In this document: positions 33,618 to 41,848 of the stretch, piece by piece | Position numbering within the stretch: the stretch's first letter is position 1 | Layout: each line of letters opens with the position of its first letter | Source: Dehalococcoidia bacterium | Lineage (GTDB): Bacteria > Chloroflexota > Dehalococcoidia > Bin125 | Assembly (NCBI GenBank): GCA_022825855.1 | Contig: JAJDWB010000020.1 | Span: 1-64,000 of the forward strand | Length of the DNA stretch: 64,000 nucleotides | Direction: 5' to 3' | Position numbers and translations under genes: made by a program | Notes under the pieces: model-generated | Seen by the model: only the letters and a program-made list of their open reading frames with translations | Database searches by the model: none | Told to the model about the DNA's origin: nothing

Positions 33618-34360
33618 CGACGGGGCACACGGACGGGAACAGCCAGGGCCGCTTCGCGGCCGTCTTCTTCGACCTGGACGGGACGCTGGTCAGCGAGCGG
33701 AGCGGCGTCCGCGAAGCGCGCACGGCGGTCGGCGAGCGGCTGATCGCACTCGGCCTCTACGACAAGCCCGCCTCGGCCTTCGCCGACACGATCGAGATGG
33801 TGATCGGCGGGATCATGGAAGAAAACGACTGGCAGTGGCCGCTCTGGCTGCACGCCGAGGAGTGGATGAAGCGCAGCATGGCGGTTGAGGAGATTGCCGT
33901 GAGCGAGGACGAGTTCGCGGGGTTGAACCGGGTCTATCGCGACGAACGCAGCGATCGAGCCGAGGCGATCGAGGGATGGCCGCAGGCTCTGGCCGCGGCG
34001 CGCCGGCATGGACCGATCGGGCTGATCACGAACTTCAACGACGGCCTGATGCAGCGGGAGAAGATCCGCGGCGCCGGCCTCGAGGGTCAGTTCGACGGCG
34101 TCTACATCTCCGGCGAGGTCGGGGTCTGGAAGCCGGAACCCGGCATCTTCGAGCACGCCGCGCGCGATCTGGGCGTCGATCCCGGGGACTGCGTGCATAT
34201 CGGCAACAACATCCAGTCGGATGTCGAGGGCGCGCTCTCGGCCGGGATGAGCGCGGTGCTGGTGGAGGAAGACGATCGTCCCCGCCCCGCGGGTCTCAAC
34301 GGCGACGTGGTCTGGTGCGAGGACCTGCTTGGAGTGGCCGAGTGGTTGCGCGGTGGCTAG
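33614..34360 (+). CDS. HAD-superfamily hydrolase
   Basis: The 248-aa protein starts at a GTG overlapping the preceding stop. HAD motif I is FFDLDGTLVS (nucleophile and acid Asp), motif II LITNFND, motif III Lys in VWKPEPGIFEHAA, and motif IV HIGNNIQSDVEGA, where the first acidic position of the usual GD is Asn. Residues 30-130 form the helical cap. It is most like subfamily IA phosphatases (phosphoglycolate or pyrimidine nucleotidase type); the substrate is unknown. The next gene, toxin-like, starts within its last codons. Confidence 0.88.
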   Translation: MTTGHTDGNSQGRFAAVFFDLDGTLVSERSGVREARTAVGERLIALGLYDKPASAFADTIEMVIGGIMEENDWQWPLWLHAEEWMKRSMAVEEIAVSEDEFAGLNRVYRDERSDRAEAIEGWPQALAAARRHGPIGLITNFNDGLMQREKIRGAGLEGQFDGVYISGEVGVWKPEPGIFEHAARDLGVDPGDCVHIGNNIQSDVEGALSAGMSAVLVEEDDRPRPAGLNGDVVWCEDLLGVAEWLRGG

Positions 34361-34691
34361 GGATCGGCCGCGGCCAACAGGGACACTGACCATCAGTCCC
34401 AGTGTCGCCACAAAAGTCCGGCTTCGCGGCCTGGGCATTGAAGACGCACAAGCCGTGTTCGAACGAGATCCGCTCTGGCGTTGGCAGCCTGGGAGTCACA
34501 AGACTATTGAATCGGGTCAGCTGCAGAGCAGGCCAGACCGGTGGCGGCTGGTCGGTCGCGGGCTTGGCGGGGCGGTGTTGTCGGTGATTATCGACCTGCC
34601 GGATGACAACGGTGATTCGCAAGTCGTAACGATCTTCCAAGCGTCACCGCGATACCGAAGCGAGTACGCTGAGTGGAGAAGGAGACGATAG
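34353..34691 (+). CDS. putative BrnT-like toxin of a toxin-antitoxin pair
   Basis: The GTG at 34353 overlaps the HAD stop; an upstream ATG at 34329 is possible. The 112-aa product has the small alpha/beta order expected for BrnT/RelE-like toxins: VRLRGLGIEDAQAVFERDP, a loop, [19 protein letters not shown], then VVTIFQASPRYRSEYAEWRRRR with a basic end. Base composition is less GC-rich than in flanking genes. The downstream gene, overlapping as TAGTG, carries a ribbon-helix-helix-like segment, giving the toxin-first order seen in brnTA. The family assignment is by pattern only. Confidence 0.6.
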   Translation: MARDRPRPTGTLTISPSVATKVRLRGLGIEDAQAVFERDPLWRWQPGSHKTIESGQLQSRPDRWRLVGRGLGGAVLSVIIDLPDDNGDSQVVTIFQASPRYRSEYAEWRRRR

Positions 34692-35002
34692 TGGCAGATT
34701 CGCAACAGGAATGGCTGAACTCACTTCCGCCGGCTGTACGCGCCGAGGCTGCCGCTGAGATTGCCTTGTACGACAGTGAAGAAATGTGGGAACTGGAAGA
34801 AGTAGATGTGGACGACGACTGGGAACCATCGGGCAGGTATGGTTTGACGGTCGAATTCAGCAGCAAAGAACTCAGGATCCTGACCAAGGCGTTCGGCACT
34901 TCTGTAGAGATGTTCGAGATCATGCACGACGCGCTGATGGAGCGAGCGCAGACGGTGTTGGCGGAGCGGGGCGAGTCTGATTCAGTGGCGGCGGCCGACT
35001 GA
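34691..35002 (+). CDS. putative antitoxin with C-terminal ribbon-helix-helix-like segment
   Basis: The 103-aa product starts with GTG at 34691 (GGAG 7 bp upstream), overlapping the toxin stop by one base. The N-terminal half is acidic (IALYDSEEMWELEEVDVDDDWEP). The C-terminal half, LTVEFSSKELRILTKAFGTS and VEMFEIMHDALMERA, looks like the strand-helix-helix of RHH DNA-binding antitoxins, as in BrnA, where the RHH is also C-terminal. It probably neutralises the preceding protein and autoregulates the pair. AT content is raised as in its partner. A GTG at 34673 is the alternative start. Confidence 0.6.
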   Translation: MADSQQEWLNSLPPAVRAEAAAEIALYDSEEMWELEEVDVDDDWEPSGRYGLTVEFSSKELRILTKAFGTSVEMFEIMHDALMERAQTVLAERGESDSVAAAD

Positions 35003-35019
35003 AGATGCCGACAGTCTGA

Positions 35020-35994
35020 TCACTTTCGCGCGAGTGCGCGTTTGGCGGCGGCCACGACCGATTCCGCGGTGAGACCGTACTCCTGCAACAGCGCCTGCCA
35101 GGGGCCGGACTGGCCGAAGCGGTCTTCGATCCCGACCTGCTCCATGGGCACGGGACAGTGCCTGGCCAGCGTGCGCGCGACGGCCGAGCCGAGGCCGCCG
35201 ATCACGTTGTGCTCCTCGGCGCAGACGATGGCGCCGGTCTGTTGGGCGGCCATGATCACTTCTTCTTCGTCGAGCGGCTTGATCGAGGCCATATTGAGCA
35301 CGCGCGCGCCAATGCCTTCCTGCGCCAGCGCGTCGGCGGCGCGAATCGTGGGCTCGACCATCAGCCCGCAGGCGATCAACGTGAGATCGTCTCCCTCGCG
35401 GATGTTCTCCGCATGTCCGAGATCGAATCGCGAAATCGACTCGTCGAGGTGGATGATCGGCAGCTTGGGACGGCCGAGGCGGATGTACCAGGGTTCGTCG
35501 TCTTCGGCGGCGCGGCGGATCGCCCAGTCGGCTTCGACGGCGTCGCTGGGCACGACCACGTTCATGCCGGGCAACGAGGTCATCAGCGCGAGGTCCTCGA
35601 TCGCCTGGGCGGAAGCGCCGTCCTCGCCGACGGAGATACCGCCGTGCGAGGCGATCAACTTGACGTTCATCCGCTGCTGGGCGATCTGCACGCGGATCTG
35701 GTCGAAGCAGTGTCCGGGCATGAAGACGGCGAAGGACGCGGCGTAGACGGTCTTGCCGGTCGAAGCCAGGCCGGCGGCGATGCTGATCATGTTCTGCTCG
35801 GCGGCGCCGACGGTGAACCAGCGATCGGGGTGCGAGGCGGCGAGCTTGTTGCCGCCGGTCGAGGCGGAGAGGTCGGCGTCGAGCGCAACGATGTCGCAGC
35901 CGGCGTCGGCCAGCTTGACCAGCGCCGGGCCGTAGGCCTCGCGGGTCGCTGCGGGCGGCGGTGTGGGCAGCGCGGCAGGTCTGGGGGACGTCAT
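35020..35994 (-). CDS. transketolase C-terminal subunit
   Basis: The 324-aa protein carries the pyrimidine-binding and C-terminal domains of a split transketolase: IVALDADLSASTGGNKLA, the catalytic Glu in VGAAEQNMISIAAGLAS, a FMPGHCFDQIR segment, ASHGGISVGEDGASAQAIED, and the C-terminal MASIKPLDEEE and EEHNVIGGLGSAVA. With the N-terminal subunit encoded directly upstream (ATGA overlap at 35991-35994) it transfers two-carbon ketol units in the pentose phosphate pathway. Split transketolases are usual in many bacteria and archaea. Confidence 0.94.
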   Translation of the reverse strand: MTSPRPAALPTPPPAATREAYGPALVKLADAGCDIVALDADLSASTGGNKLAASHPDRWFTVGAAEQNMISIAAGLASTGKTVYAASFAVFMPGHCFDQIRVQIAQQRMNVKLIASHGGISVGEDGASAQAIEDLALMTSLPGMNVVVPSDAVEADWAIRRAAEDDEPWYIRLGRPKLPIIHLDESISRFDLGHAENIREGDDLTLIACGLMVEPTIRAADALAQEGIGARVLNMASIKPLDEEEVIMAAQQTGAIVCAEEHNVIGGLGSAVARTLARHCPVPMEQVGIEDRFGQSGPWQALLQEYGLTAESVVAAAKRALARK

Positions 35995-36851
35995 GACAGT
36001 CCCGCCTCGATCTCTTCGAGCGCCTGAGCGAGCTGTTCGTCGGACGGGCCCTTGCCGTGCCAGCCGGCGGGGTTCTCGGCCATGAAGGAGACGCCGCGTC
36101 CCTTGACGGTCTCACAGATCACGACCTGCGGCGCGTCGCTGCGGGCGCGGGCGCTGAGCAGCGCGTCGCGGACCGCTTCGACGTCGTGGCCGTCGACATG
36201 CTGGACCCCCCAGCCGAAGGCGGCCCACTTGTTGCCGACCGGGTCGATGCGCATGATCTCGTCGCCGGGTCCGTCGTTCTGGAAGTGGTTGCGGTCGAGA
36301 ATCGCCGTGATGCGATGCAGGCCGAAGTGCGAGGCGGACATGATCGCCTCCCAGTTCTGGCCCTCGTTGAGCTCGCCGTCGCCGACCACGACGAAGATCT
36401 GTCCCTCGTCGTCGGGCAGGCCGTCGAGCTGATGCCCGAGGGCGATGCCCACGGCGAACGACAGGCCCATGCCCAGCGCGCCGCCGGACATCTCGACGCC
36501 GGGCGGCTTGTTGCGGACCACGTGACCCTGCAGCTCGGTCCCCAGCGTGCGGAAGCTGGAGATCAGGTCGCGGTCGAAGTAACCGGCCTCGGCCAGCGTC
36601 GCGTAGACGACCGGCGTCGCGTGGCCCTTGCTGAGGATCACGCGGTCCCGGCGAGTCCACTGGGGGTTGGCCGGATCGTGACGTGCGACGCCGCCGAAGT
36701 AGAGCGCGGCGAAGATCTCGGTCGCCGAGAGCGAGCCGCCCGGGTGTCCCGACTGGGCGGCGTGAGTCATCTCGACGATGTGGCGGCGAATGCGCTTGCA
36801 GACATCGAGCAGGGTGCTGGTGTCGGCTGGCGTCGCGGTCGAAGTAGTCAT
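35991..36851 (-). CDS. transketolase N-terminal (thiamine diphosphate-binding) subunit
   Basis: The 286-aa protein contains the thiamine diphosphate-binding domain: SGHPGGSLSATEIFAALYF, RDRVILSKGHATPVVYATLAEAGYF, MSGGALGMGLSFAVGIALG and the TPP motif GDGELNEGQNWEAIMSASHF with DRNHFQNDGPGDE. Stops 4 bp into the C-subunit gene. A perfect 12-bp-stem hairpin lies 24 bp upstream of the ATG and may affect expression. Confidence 0.95.
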   Translation of the reverse strand: MTTSTATPADTSTLLDVCKRIRRHIVEMTHAAQSGHPGGSLSATEIFAALYFGGVARHDPANPQWTRRDRVILSKGHATPVVYATLAEAGYFDRDLISSFRTLGTELQGHVVRNKPPGVEMSGGALGMGLSFAVGIALGHQLDGLPDDEGQIFVVVGDGELNEGQNWEAIMSASHFGLHRITAILDRNHFQNDGPGDEIMRIDPVGNKWAAFGWGVQHVDGHDVEAVRDALLSARARSDAPQVVICETVKGRGVSFMAENPAGWHGKGPSDEQLAQALEEIEAGLS

Positions 36852-36874
36852 CGCGTGAGGAATCTAGCCTCTGG

Positions 36875-36901
36875 ATTGGCGTGCGAGGATCGCACGCCAA
36901 T
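36875..36901. promoter_or_regulatory. perfect 12-bp inverted repeat between divergent transketolase and thpR genes
   Basis: ATTGGCGTGCGA (36875-36886) and TCGCACGCCAAT (36890-36901) are perfectly complementary around a 3-nt spacer. The site lies 24 bp before the transketolase start and 112 bp before thpR. It could be an operator dyad, a leader hairpin or a repeat unit. The remainder of this 161-bp gap shows no other clear signal. Confidence 0.6.
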
Positions 36902-37012
36902 GCTAATGCGGGATCGCGGTTACCGATACTGAGCGTCAGCCAACGCCGTGGGACGCTGTGGAGCGCTGGGGCGCGCTGTGGAACAGTGGTCACGCTAGGA
37001 GGGCCGGAACGA

Positions 37013-37585
37013 ATGCGGCTGTTCGTCGAGGCCGTTCTCGATCCACTGGCGCTGGACGCGTGCTGGTCTGCGGGCAGGACGCTGGCGGCTGATCCGTCCT
37101 TCCCTGAGCGGCGTATCCGCTGGGTCGCCCGCGAGGCGAGTCACCTGACGCTGCGATTTCTGGGCGAAGTGGAGGACGATCGTGCCCCAGAGATCGCCGA
37201 GTCGCTGTCGGCGCTTGAAGGCTCGGGCGGCTTCGAGCTGCAATTCGACCGGGTCGGCAGGTTCGGCGGTCGGCGGCCGCGCGTGATCTGGATCGGCTTT
37301 GCCGGCGACGCCGGCCTGGAGCGACTGAGTGCGTTGCGGTCGGAGCTGGACTCGGCGCTCGAGACGATGGGGATTGAGCCCGATGCGGCCGCCTTTCGGC
37401 CGCACCTGACGCTGGGGCGGGTGCGGCGGCAGGCGTCGCCGGACGATCTGGCGGCGATTCGGGCGGCGGTCGATCGGGCCGAGCCGCTGCGTCAGCGTGC
37501 GGCGGTGGGGCAGGTCGCGTTGGTGCATTCCACACTGTTGACGGATGGCCCGCGCTATCGACGCCTGGCGCGGATAGACCTGTAA
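37013..37585 (+). CDS. thpR: RNA 2',3'-cyclic phosphodiesterase ThpR (2'-5' ligase fold)
   Basis: The 190-aa protein belongs to the 2H phosphoesterases, with both catalytic HxTL motifs: SHLTLRFLGEV (about residue 44) and FRPHLTLGRV (about residue 124), and the family start RLFVEAVL. ThpR opens 2',3'-cyclic phosphates on RNA ends and can ligate 2'-5' bonds. ATG at 37013 with AGGAGG upstream; an open stretch upstream of it is intergenic. It is followed by a small zinc protein after 52 bp. Confidence 0.93.
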   Translation: MRLFVEAVLDPLALDACWSAGRTLAADPSFPERRIRWVAREASHLTLRFLGEVEDDRAPEIAESLSALEGSGGFELQFDRVGRFGGRRPRVIWIGFAGDAGLERLSALRSELDSALETMGIEPDAAAFRPHLTLGRVRRQASPDDLAAIRAAVDRAEPLRQRAAVGQVALVHSTLLTDGPRYRRLARIDL

Positions 37586-37637
37586 CATTTGGACATACGG
37601 CGAGACGCCCGCCGGCGGATTCCGAGGGAGTTCAGCG

Positions 37638-37895
37638 ATGCAGAGCAGCCTGATCTCGAAGATTGAGAAGGCGCGGATCTACGCGGAACAGCTTGAGCGG
37701 TTTCAGGTGACGTCGTTGCGCTGCGACGTACGCGGCGATTCGACGACCCACACGGCAGAGCTGGGTCCCGACGGCTGGGACTGCGACTGCCACTTCTTCC
37801 GGGACGCCAACACCTGCTCGCACACGATGGCGCTGGAGCGGATCCTCGATCAGATGCTGCCCGAGGCGTACCGGCCCGCGTTTTCCAGCAGCTAG
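37638..37895 (+). CDS. small SWIM-type zinc-finger-like protein
   Basis: An 85-aa protein with the SWIM-like pattern CxC...CxH: WDCDCHFFRDANTCSHTMALERIL. A short helix (KIEKARIYAEQ) and two strands (VTSLRCDVRGDSTTHTAELG) precede it. SWIM zinc modules bind DNA or proteins. Such stand-alone versions occur in Chloroflexota and actinobacteria. Good GGGAG upstream. Function unknown. Confidence 0.75.
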   Translation: MQSSLISKIEKARIYAEQLERFQVTSLRCDVRGDSTTHTAELGPDGWDCDCHFFRDANTCSHTMALERILDQMLPEAYRPAFSSS

Positions 37896-37920
37896 CAGCG
37901 GGAGCCACCGGGCGCCGCCG

Positions 37921-38985
37921 TTAGCGGGCGGCGTTCCAGCGTTGGGCTCGGCTTGAGAACACGTCGGGATCGGCCGCCCACTCGGCGTAGCCGATCCGGC
38001 CCCGGTCGGTCAGCCAGTTGATGCGTTCGTTGAGCAGTTGCAAGAGCTCGGTGTCTTCGACCGAGACGGTGAATCCGGCGCGCTCGACCAGCGGATCGTA
38101 CGCGGTCACGACGAACGCGCCGTTGCTGTCGCGGGCGGCGTCGGTGTTGCCAAGCTCGCCGCGGGCGAAGGCGTCGATCCGGCCCTCGGCCAGGGCGTTG
38201 AGGTAGGCGTCCTCGTCATTGCCCAGATACATGACCTGGGGCAGGTCTCCTGGCGGCGCGAGACGAGTGCGATCTTCCAGCGCGGGCGACGCGTCGGCGG
38301 CGCCGATCCGGAAGGCGCCGCTGCCGTCGGCCAGATGGGTCTGCTGCGGCGTCTCGACCCGCGTGCCGGCGAGCAGGACGCCGTCCTCGTCGGCGGCGCC
38401 GATCAGTTGCAACAAGCGCGCCTCGCCGGTGGTGCCGGCGACCGCGCCGACGACATCGTCCGCGCGGAGGTCGTCGTGCGAGCCGATGCGGGCGGCGTCG
38501 GCGGCGCGGACCAGGAGCGTCTGGCGGAAGCCGATGTGCGCGTCGGTAAAGGCGACCACGGTGCGGCCGCCGTCCTGGGTGCGCGAATCGAGGATCGTGA
38601 TTCCGCCGCCGGCGAGGTCAAACTCCTCGGTCGCAGGCGCGAGCCAGATGTCGGGCCATTCGGCGATCGGGACGCGGCGGAAGCGGATATCGGTGTTGGC
38701 CATCGACTCCAGCGCGGTGAGCAGGTCGGCCTCGTAGCCGAGATGGACGAGGCCGGGATCGGTGAGGTCGTCGTGCGAGGCGTAACTGACCGGCTCGAAG
38801 TAGGCGAAGAATCCGTAGGTGAGCACGCGTACGTCCGATCGATCGGCCGGTTCTGCGCCGCAGCCGGCGAGCCAGGCTCCGGCGGCCGCGATGAGTATCA
38901 GACACGCGACCAGCGCGGCGGCCCGGCGCGTCAGGCGAGACGGCTCACGAGGCGTCGGATACCCGGCGGAAGACGAGGCAGGCAT
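37921..38985 (-). CDS. family 3 extracellular solute-binding lipoprotein
   Basis: The protein has a basic n-region (SRLTRRA), a hydrophobic core and lipobox LAGC (Cys about 42), then a bilobal periplasmic-binding fold typical of SBP_bac_3: VRVLTYGFFAYFEPVSY, LGYEADLLTALESMA, FDLAGGGITILDSR, RQTLLVRAAD, AGTTGEARLL and GRIDAFARGE. These bind polar amino acids or, in related proteins, act as sensory domains. No permease or ATPase gene is adjacent. The chosen ATG (38985) overlaps fabF by 41 bp; closer to the signal peptide only non-standard starts exist, so the start is uncertain. Confidence 0.85.
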   Translation of the reverse strand: MPASSSAGYPTPREPSRLTRRAAALVACLILIAAAGAWLAGCGAEPADRSDVRVLTYGFFAYFEPVSYASHDDLTDPGLVHLGYEADLLTALESMANTDIRFRRVPIAEWPDIWLAPATEEFDLAGGGITILDSRTQDGGRTVVAFTDAHIGFRQTLLVRAADAARIGSHDDLRADDVVGAVAGTTGEARLLQLIGAADEDGVLLAGTRVETPQQTHLADGSGAFRIGAADASPALEDRTRLAPPGDLPQVMYLGNDEDAYLNALAEGRIDAFARGELGNTDAARDSNGAFVVTAYDPLVERAGFTVSVEDTELLQLLNERINWLTDRGRIGYAEWAADPDVFSSRAQRWNAAR

Positions 38986-40228
38986 TCTGGCCGCCGAAGC
39001 CGAACGAGTTCTTGAGCACGGCGTTGACCTCGGCGCTGCGCGACTGGTTGGGCACATAATCCAGGTCGCAGTCCGGATCGGGCGTGGTGTAGTTGATCGT
39101 GGGGTGGATGCGGCCGTCGGTGATTGATTTGATCGCGGCGATCGATTCAAGGCCGCCGGCGCCGCCGAAGATGTGGCCTATCATCGACTTGGTCGAGGAG
39201 ACGGGAACATTGCGGGCGGCTTCGCCCAGGGCGACCTTGATGGCGCGGGTCTCCGAGGCATCGTTGAGCGGGGTCGAGGTGCCGTGCGCGTTGACGTAGT
39301 CGATGGCCTCAGGTTCGATCCCGGCGTCGGCCAGCGCCCAGTTGATGGCGCGAATCGGACCGGCGCCGTTGGCGTCGGGCATGACCAGGTGATGCGCGTC
39401 GGCGGAGGAGCCGAAGCCGGCCAACTCGACCTGCGCCTCGACGCCGCGTCGGCGCGCCGACTCCTCGGACTCGAGCACGATGATCCCGGCGCCTTCGCCG
39501 GGGACAAAGCCGTCGCGGTCGGCGTCGAAGGGGCGCGAGGCCGCGGTGGGGTCGTGGTTCTGCGTGGTCAGGGCACGCATCACGGCGAAACCGCCCAGCC
39601 CGAGCTGGCAGAATCCCGCCTCGGCGCCACCGGAGATGACGATGTCGGCGAGTCCGTTGCGGATCACGTTGGCGGCGTCGCCGAGAGCCTGAGTGCCGGC
39701 GGCGCAGGCTGTGACCACGGTCGTGTTGTAGCCCAGCAGGCCGAACTGCATGGCGATGTTGGCGGCAGCCATGTTGGGCAGGACCTTGGGCAGGAAGAGC
39801 GGATCGAGCCGCATCCCGCCGCGGTCGAAAAGCGTGCTCGCGGTGGCCTGGATCTCCGGATAGCCGCCGGCCCCGTTACCCAACACGACGCCGATCCGGC
39901 TGCGGTCGACGGCATCCAGTTCGAGCTGGGCGTCTTCGATCGCCTCTTTCGCGGCGGCGACGGCGAACTGGGTGAAGCGCGCCATGCGGCGGGCCGACTT
40001 GCGGTCGATGAAGTCGCGCGGTTCGAAATCGCGGATCTCGCCGCCGATCGTGCAACTGAAGCCGGAGACGTCGAAGTTCTCGATCGGCTTGATTGCGCTC
40101 TCCCCGGCGAGCAACTTCTCCCACAGCAAGCCGACGCCGGGTCCATAGGGGGAGACGGCGCCCATGCCGGTGATCAGCACTCTGGGGCGATCGTTGCGGG
40201 CGGCGGCCGCGTCCTGGGATACAGTCAT
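38945..40228 (-). CDS. fabF: beta-ketoacyl-ACP synthase II
   Basis: FabF (427 aa) condenses malonyl-ACP with acyl-ACP in fatty-acid elongation. All catalytic residues are present: Cys175 in VVTACAAGTQ, His315 in NAHGTSTPLND and His352 in TKSMIGHIFGGAGG. RPFDADRDGFVPGEGAGI and the C-terminal NSFGFGGQNACLVF complete the family pattern. It overlaps folC upstream (ATGA). It serves as the intact reference for the inactive-looking homologue at 2125-3372. Confidence 0.96.
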   Translation of the reverse strand: MTVSQDAAAARNDRPRVLITGMGAVSPYGPGVGLLWEKLLAGESAIKPIENFDVSGFSCTIGGEIRDFEPRDFIDRKSARRMARFTQFAVAAAKEAIEDAQLELDAVDRSRIGVVLGNGAGGYPEIQATASTLFDRGGMRLDPLFLPKVLPNMAAANIAMQFGLLGYNTTVVTACAAGTQALGDAANVIRNGLADIVISGGAEAGFCQLGLGGFAVMRALTTQNHDPTAASRPFDADRDGFVPGEGAGIIVLESEESARRRGVEAQVELAGFGSSADAHHLVMPDANGAGPIRAINWALADAGIEPEAIDYVNAHGTSTPLNDASETRAIKVALGEAARNVPVSSTKSMIGHIFGGAGGLESIAAIKSITDGRIHPTINYTTPDPDCDLDYVPNQSRSAEVNAVLKNSFGFGGQNACLVFRRVSDAS

Positions 40229-41697
40229 ACGGTCGGATCCTCGGCTCGACGAACGATGGCGGTTTCGGGCGGGGCGCTGAGGCAGCGTCGCGCGTCGGCG
40301 GCAAGCGAGAGAGAACCCAGGACGAGGATCAGGTCATCGGCCTGCGCCTGCTGGCGGGCGGCGTCGAGCGCCGCGCGCGGATTGCCGTGCGCGGCGACCG
40401 CGCCGCTCCAGTCATCGTCGGCGAAGGCGTCGGCGACCTGCTGCGGCGGCCGCGCCCGTGGGTGGTCCGAAGTGGTCGCGTAGACGTGTTCGCTGCGCGA
40501 CTGGATCAGGTGGGCCATGTCGACGAGCGCCTTGTCGCCCAACACGCCGAAGATCACGTGGAGCTGGCGGTAGGGGAAGTACTCGCGGCAGGCGTCCAGG
40601 GCGCGCTGTACCGATTCGGCGTTGTGGGCGCCGTCGATGACGACGCGCGGCGCGCCGCCGGGCTCGTTCGAGGCGAAGGTCTCGGGAAGGTCGAACAGTT
40701 CCAGGCGGGCCGGCCAGCGAACCGTGGCCAGACCCTTGTGCAGCGCCTCGGACGAGACGGCCACGCTGCCTTCGGCGGCCAACGCGTCGATCGTCGCGAT
40801 TGCGGTCATCGCGTTGTCGATCTGGTGACGACCGAGCAGGGGCAGCAGGTGCATCGCCTGGGGCTGCTCGCCCGGCCGGGGCTGGTTGCGGCGCAATCGG
40901 AACCACTGACCCCAGGGCTCGACGCCGGCCGGCTCGGACTCGTAGGCGGCGCCGACGTCGACGAGCGGGACGGGCACATCGTCGGCTGCGTTGACGACGA
41001 CGTCGGCCGCCTCGCGGTAACGCTGCGGGGCAAGAATGACCGAGCGGCAGCCGGCGCTGATGATGCCCGCCTTCTCTGCCGCGATCTGTGTGATCCGGTC
41101 GCCGAGGATGTCGGTGTGCTCGTAGGAGAGCGAGGTGATCACGGCGGCGTCGGTGCGGGCAAACACGTTGGTGCTGTCCAGCCGGCCGCCCAGTCCGACC
41201 TCGACGATCTGGACATCCACGTCGTGCGCGTGGAAGGTATGGAAGCTGAGCGCGGTGAGGATCTCAAAGGTGCTGATGTGGCCCGGCTCGTCGGCCAGTT
41301 CGGCCTCGATCACGTGGCGCAACTGCTCGGCCAGGCGGGCGAATTCTTGCTCAGGCAGCGGTGCGCCGAGGATGCGGATGCGCTCAGTGAACTCGTGCAG
41401 ATGCGGACTCGTGAAGAGCCCGGTGCGAAAGCCGGCCGCGCGCAGGATCGATTCGAGGATCGCGGCGGTGGAACCCTTGCCCTTGCTGCCGGCGACGTGA
41501 ATCGTCGTGCGGCCCTGCTGCGGGTCGCCCAACCGGCGTAGGATCGAGCGGATGCGATCGAGCGCAAAGTCGCCTTTGGCGCGCCGCGGTCCCGAGCCGC
41601 GCTCGAAGTCGGCGAACGACATCAGCCATTCGACCGTCTCTGCGTAATTGCCGAGCGGTTCCCCGATTCGCGGACCGGTTGCCTCTGTCGACCCCAT
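40225..41697 (-). CDS. folC: bifunctional folylpolyglutamate/dihydrofolate synthase
   Basis: FolC adds glutamates to folates. The 490-aa product (ATG 41697, with GGGAGACAGG upstream; further upstream frames are not family-like) has LDRIRSILRRLGDPQ, the P-loop HVAGSKGKGSTAA, GLFTSPHLHEFTERIRI, VEVGLGGRLDSTNV, SLSYEHTDILGD and the C-terminal VIDGAHNAESV and VFGVLGDK. It is the first gene of the folC-fabF unit and diverges from fbp by about 150 bp. Confidence 0.95.
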   Translation of the reverse strand: MGSTEATGPRIGEPLGNYAETVEWLMSFADFERGSGPRRAKGDFALDRIRSILRRLGDPQQGRTTIHVAGSKGKGSTAAILESILRAAGFRTGLFTSPHLHEFTERIRILGAPLPEQEFARLAEQLRHVIEAELADEPGHISTFEILTALSFHTFHAHDVDVQIVEVGLGGRLDSTNVFARTDAAVITSLSYEHTDILGDRITQIAAEKAGIISAGCRSVILAPQRYREAADVVVNAADDVPVPLVDVGAAYESEPAGVEPWGQWFRLRRNQPRPGEQPQAMHLLPLLGRHQIDNAMTAIATIDALAAEGSVAVSSEALHKGLATVRWPARLELFDLPETFASNEPGGAPRVVIDGAHNAESVQRALDACREYFPYRQLHVIFGVLGDKALVDMAHLIQSRSEHVYATTSDHPRARPPQQVADAFADDDWSGAVAAHGNPRAALDAARQQAQADDLILVLGSLSLAADARRCLSAPPETAIVRRAEDPTV

Positions 41698-41848
41698 CTG
41701 CCTGTCTCCCGCTCTGCGTCCACCTGGGTGCGTCCGGACCGTTTCATCGTACGCCACTTGATCAGGGGGGTTCAGGCTGCGACGATTCGCTCAAGAGCAG
41801 TTGCGCAGTGTTGCGCCGCGTTTCTCTCATGTGGCGGACAGGACGGTT

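Noticed and set aside
34329-34352. ATG at 34329 as the toxin start
   Set aside because: It lies deep inside the HAD gene and adds residues without pattern; the GTG at 34353, overlapping the HAD stop, fits coupled translation better, though it is not proven.
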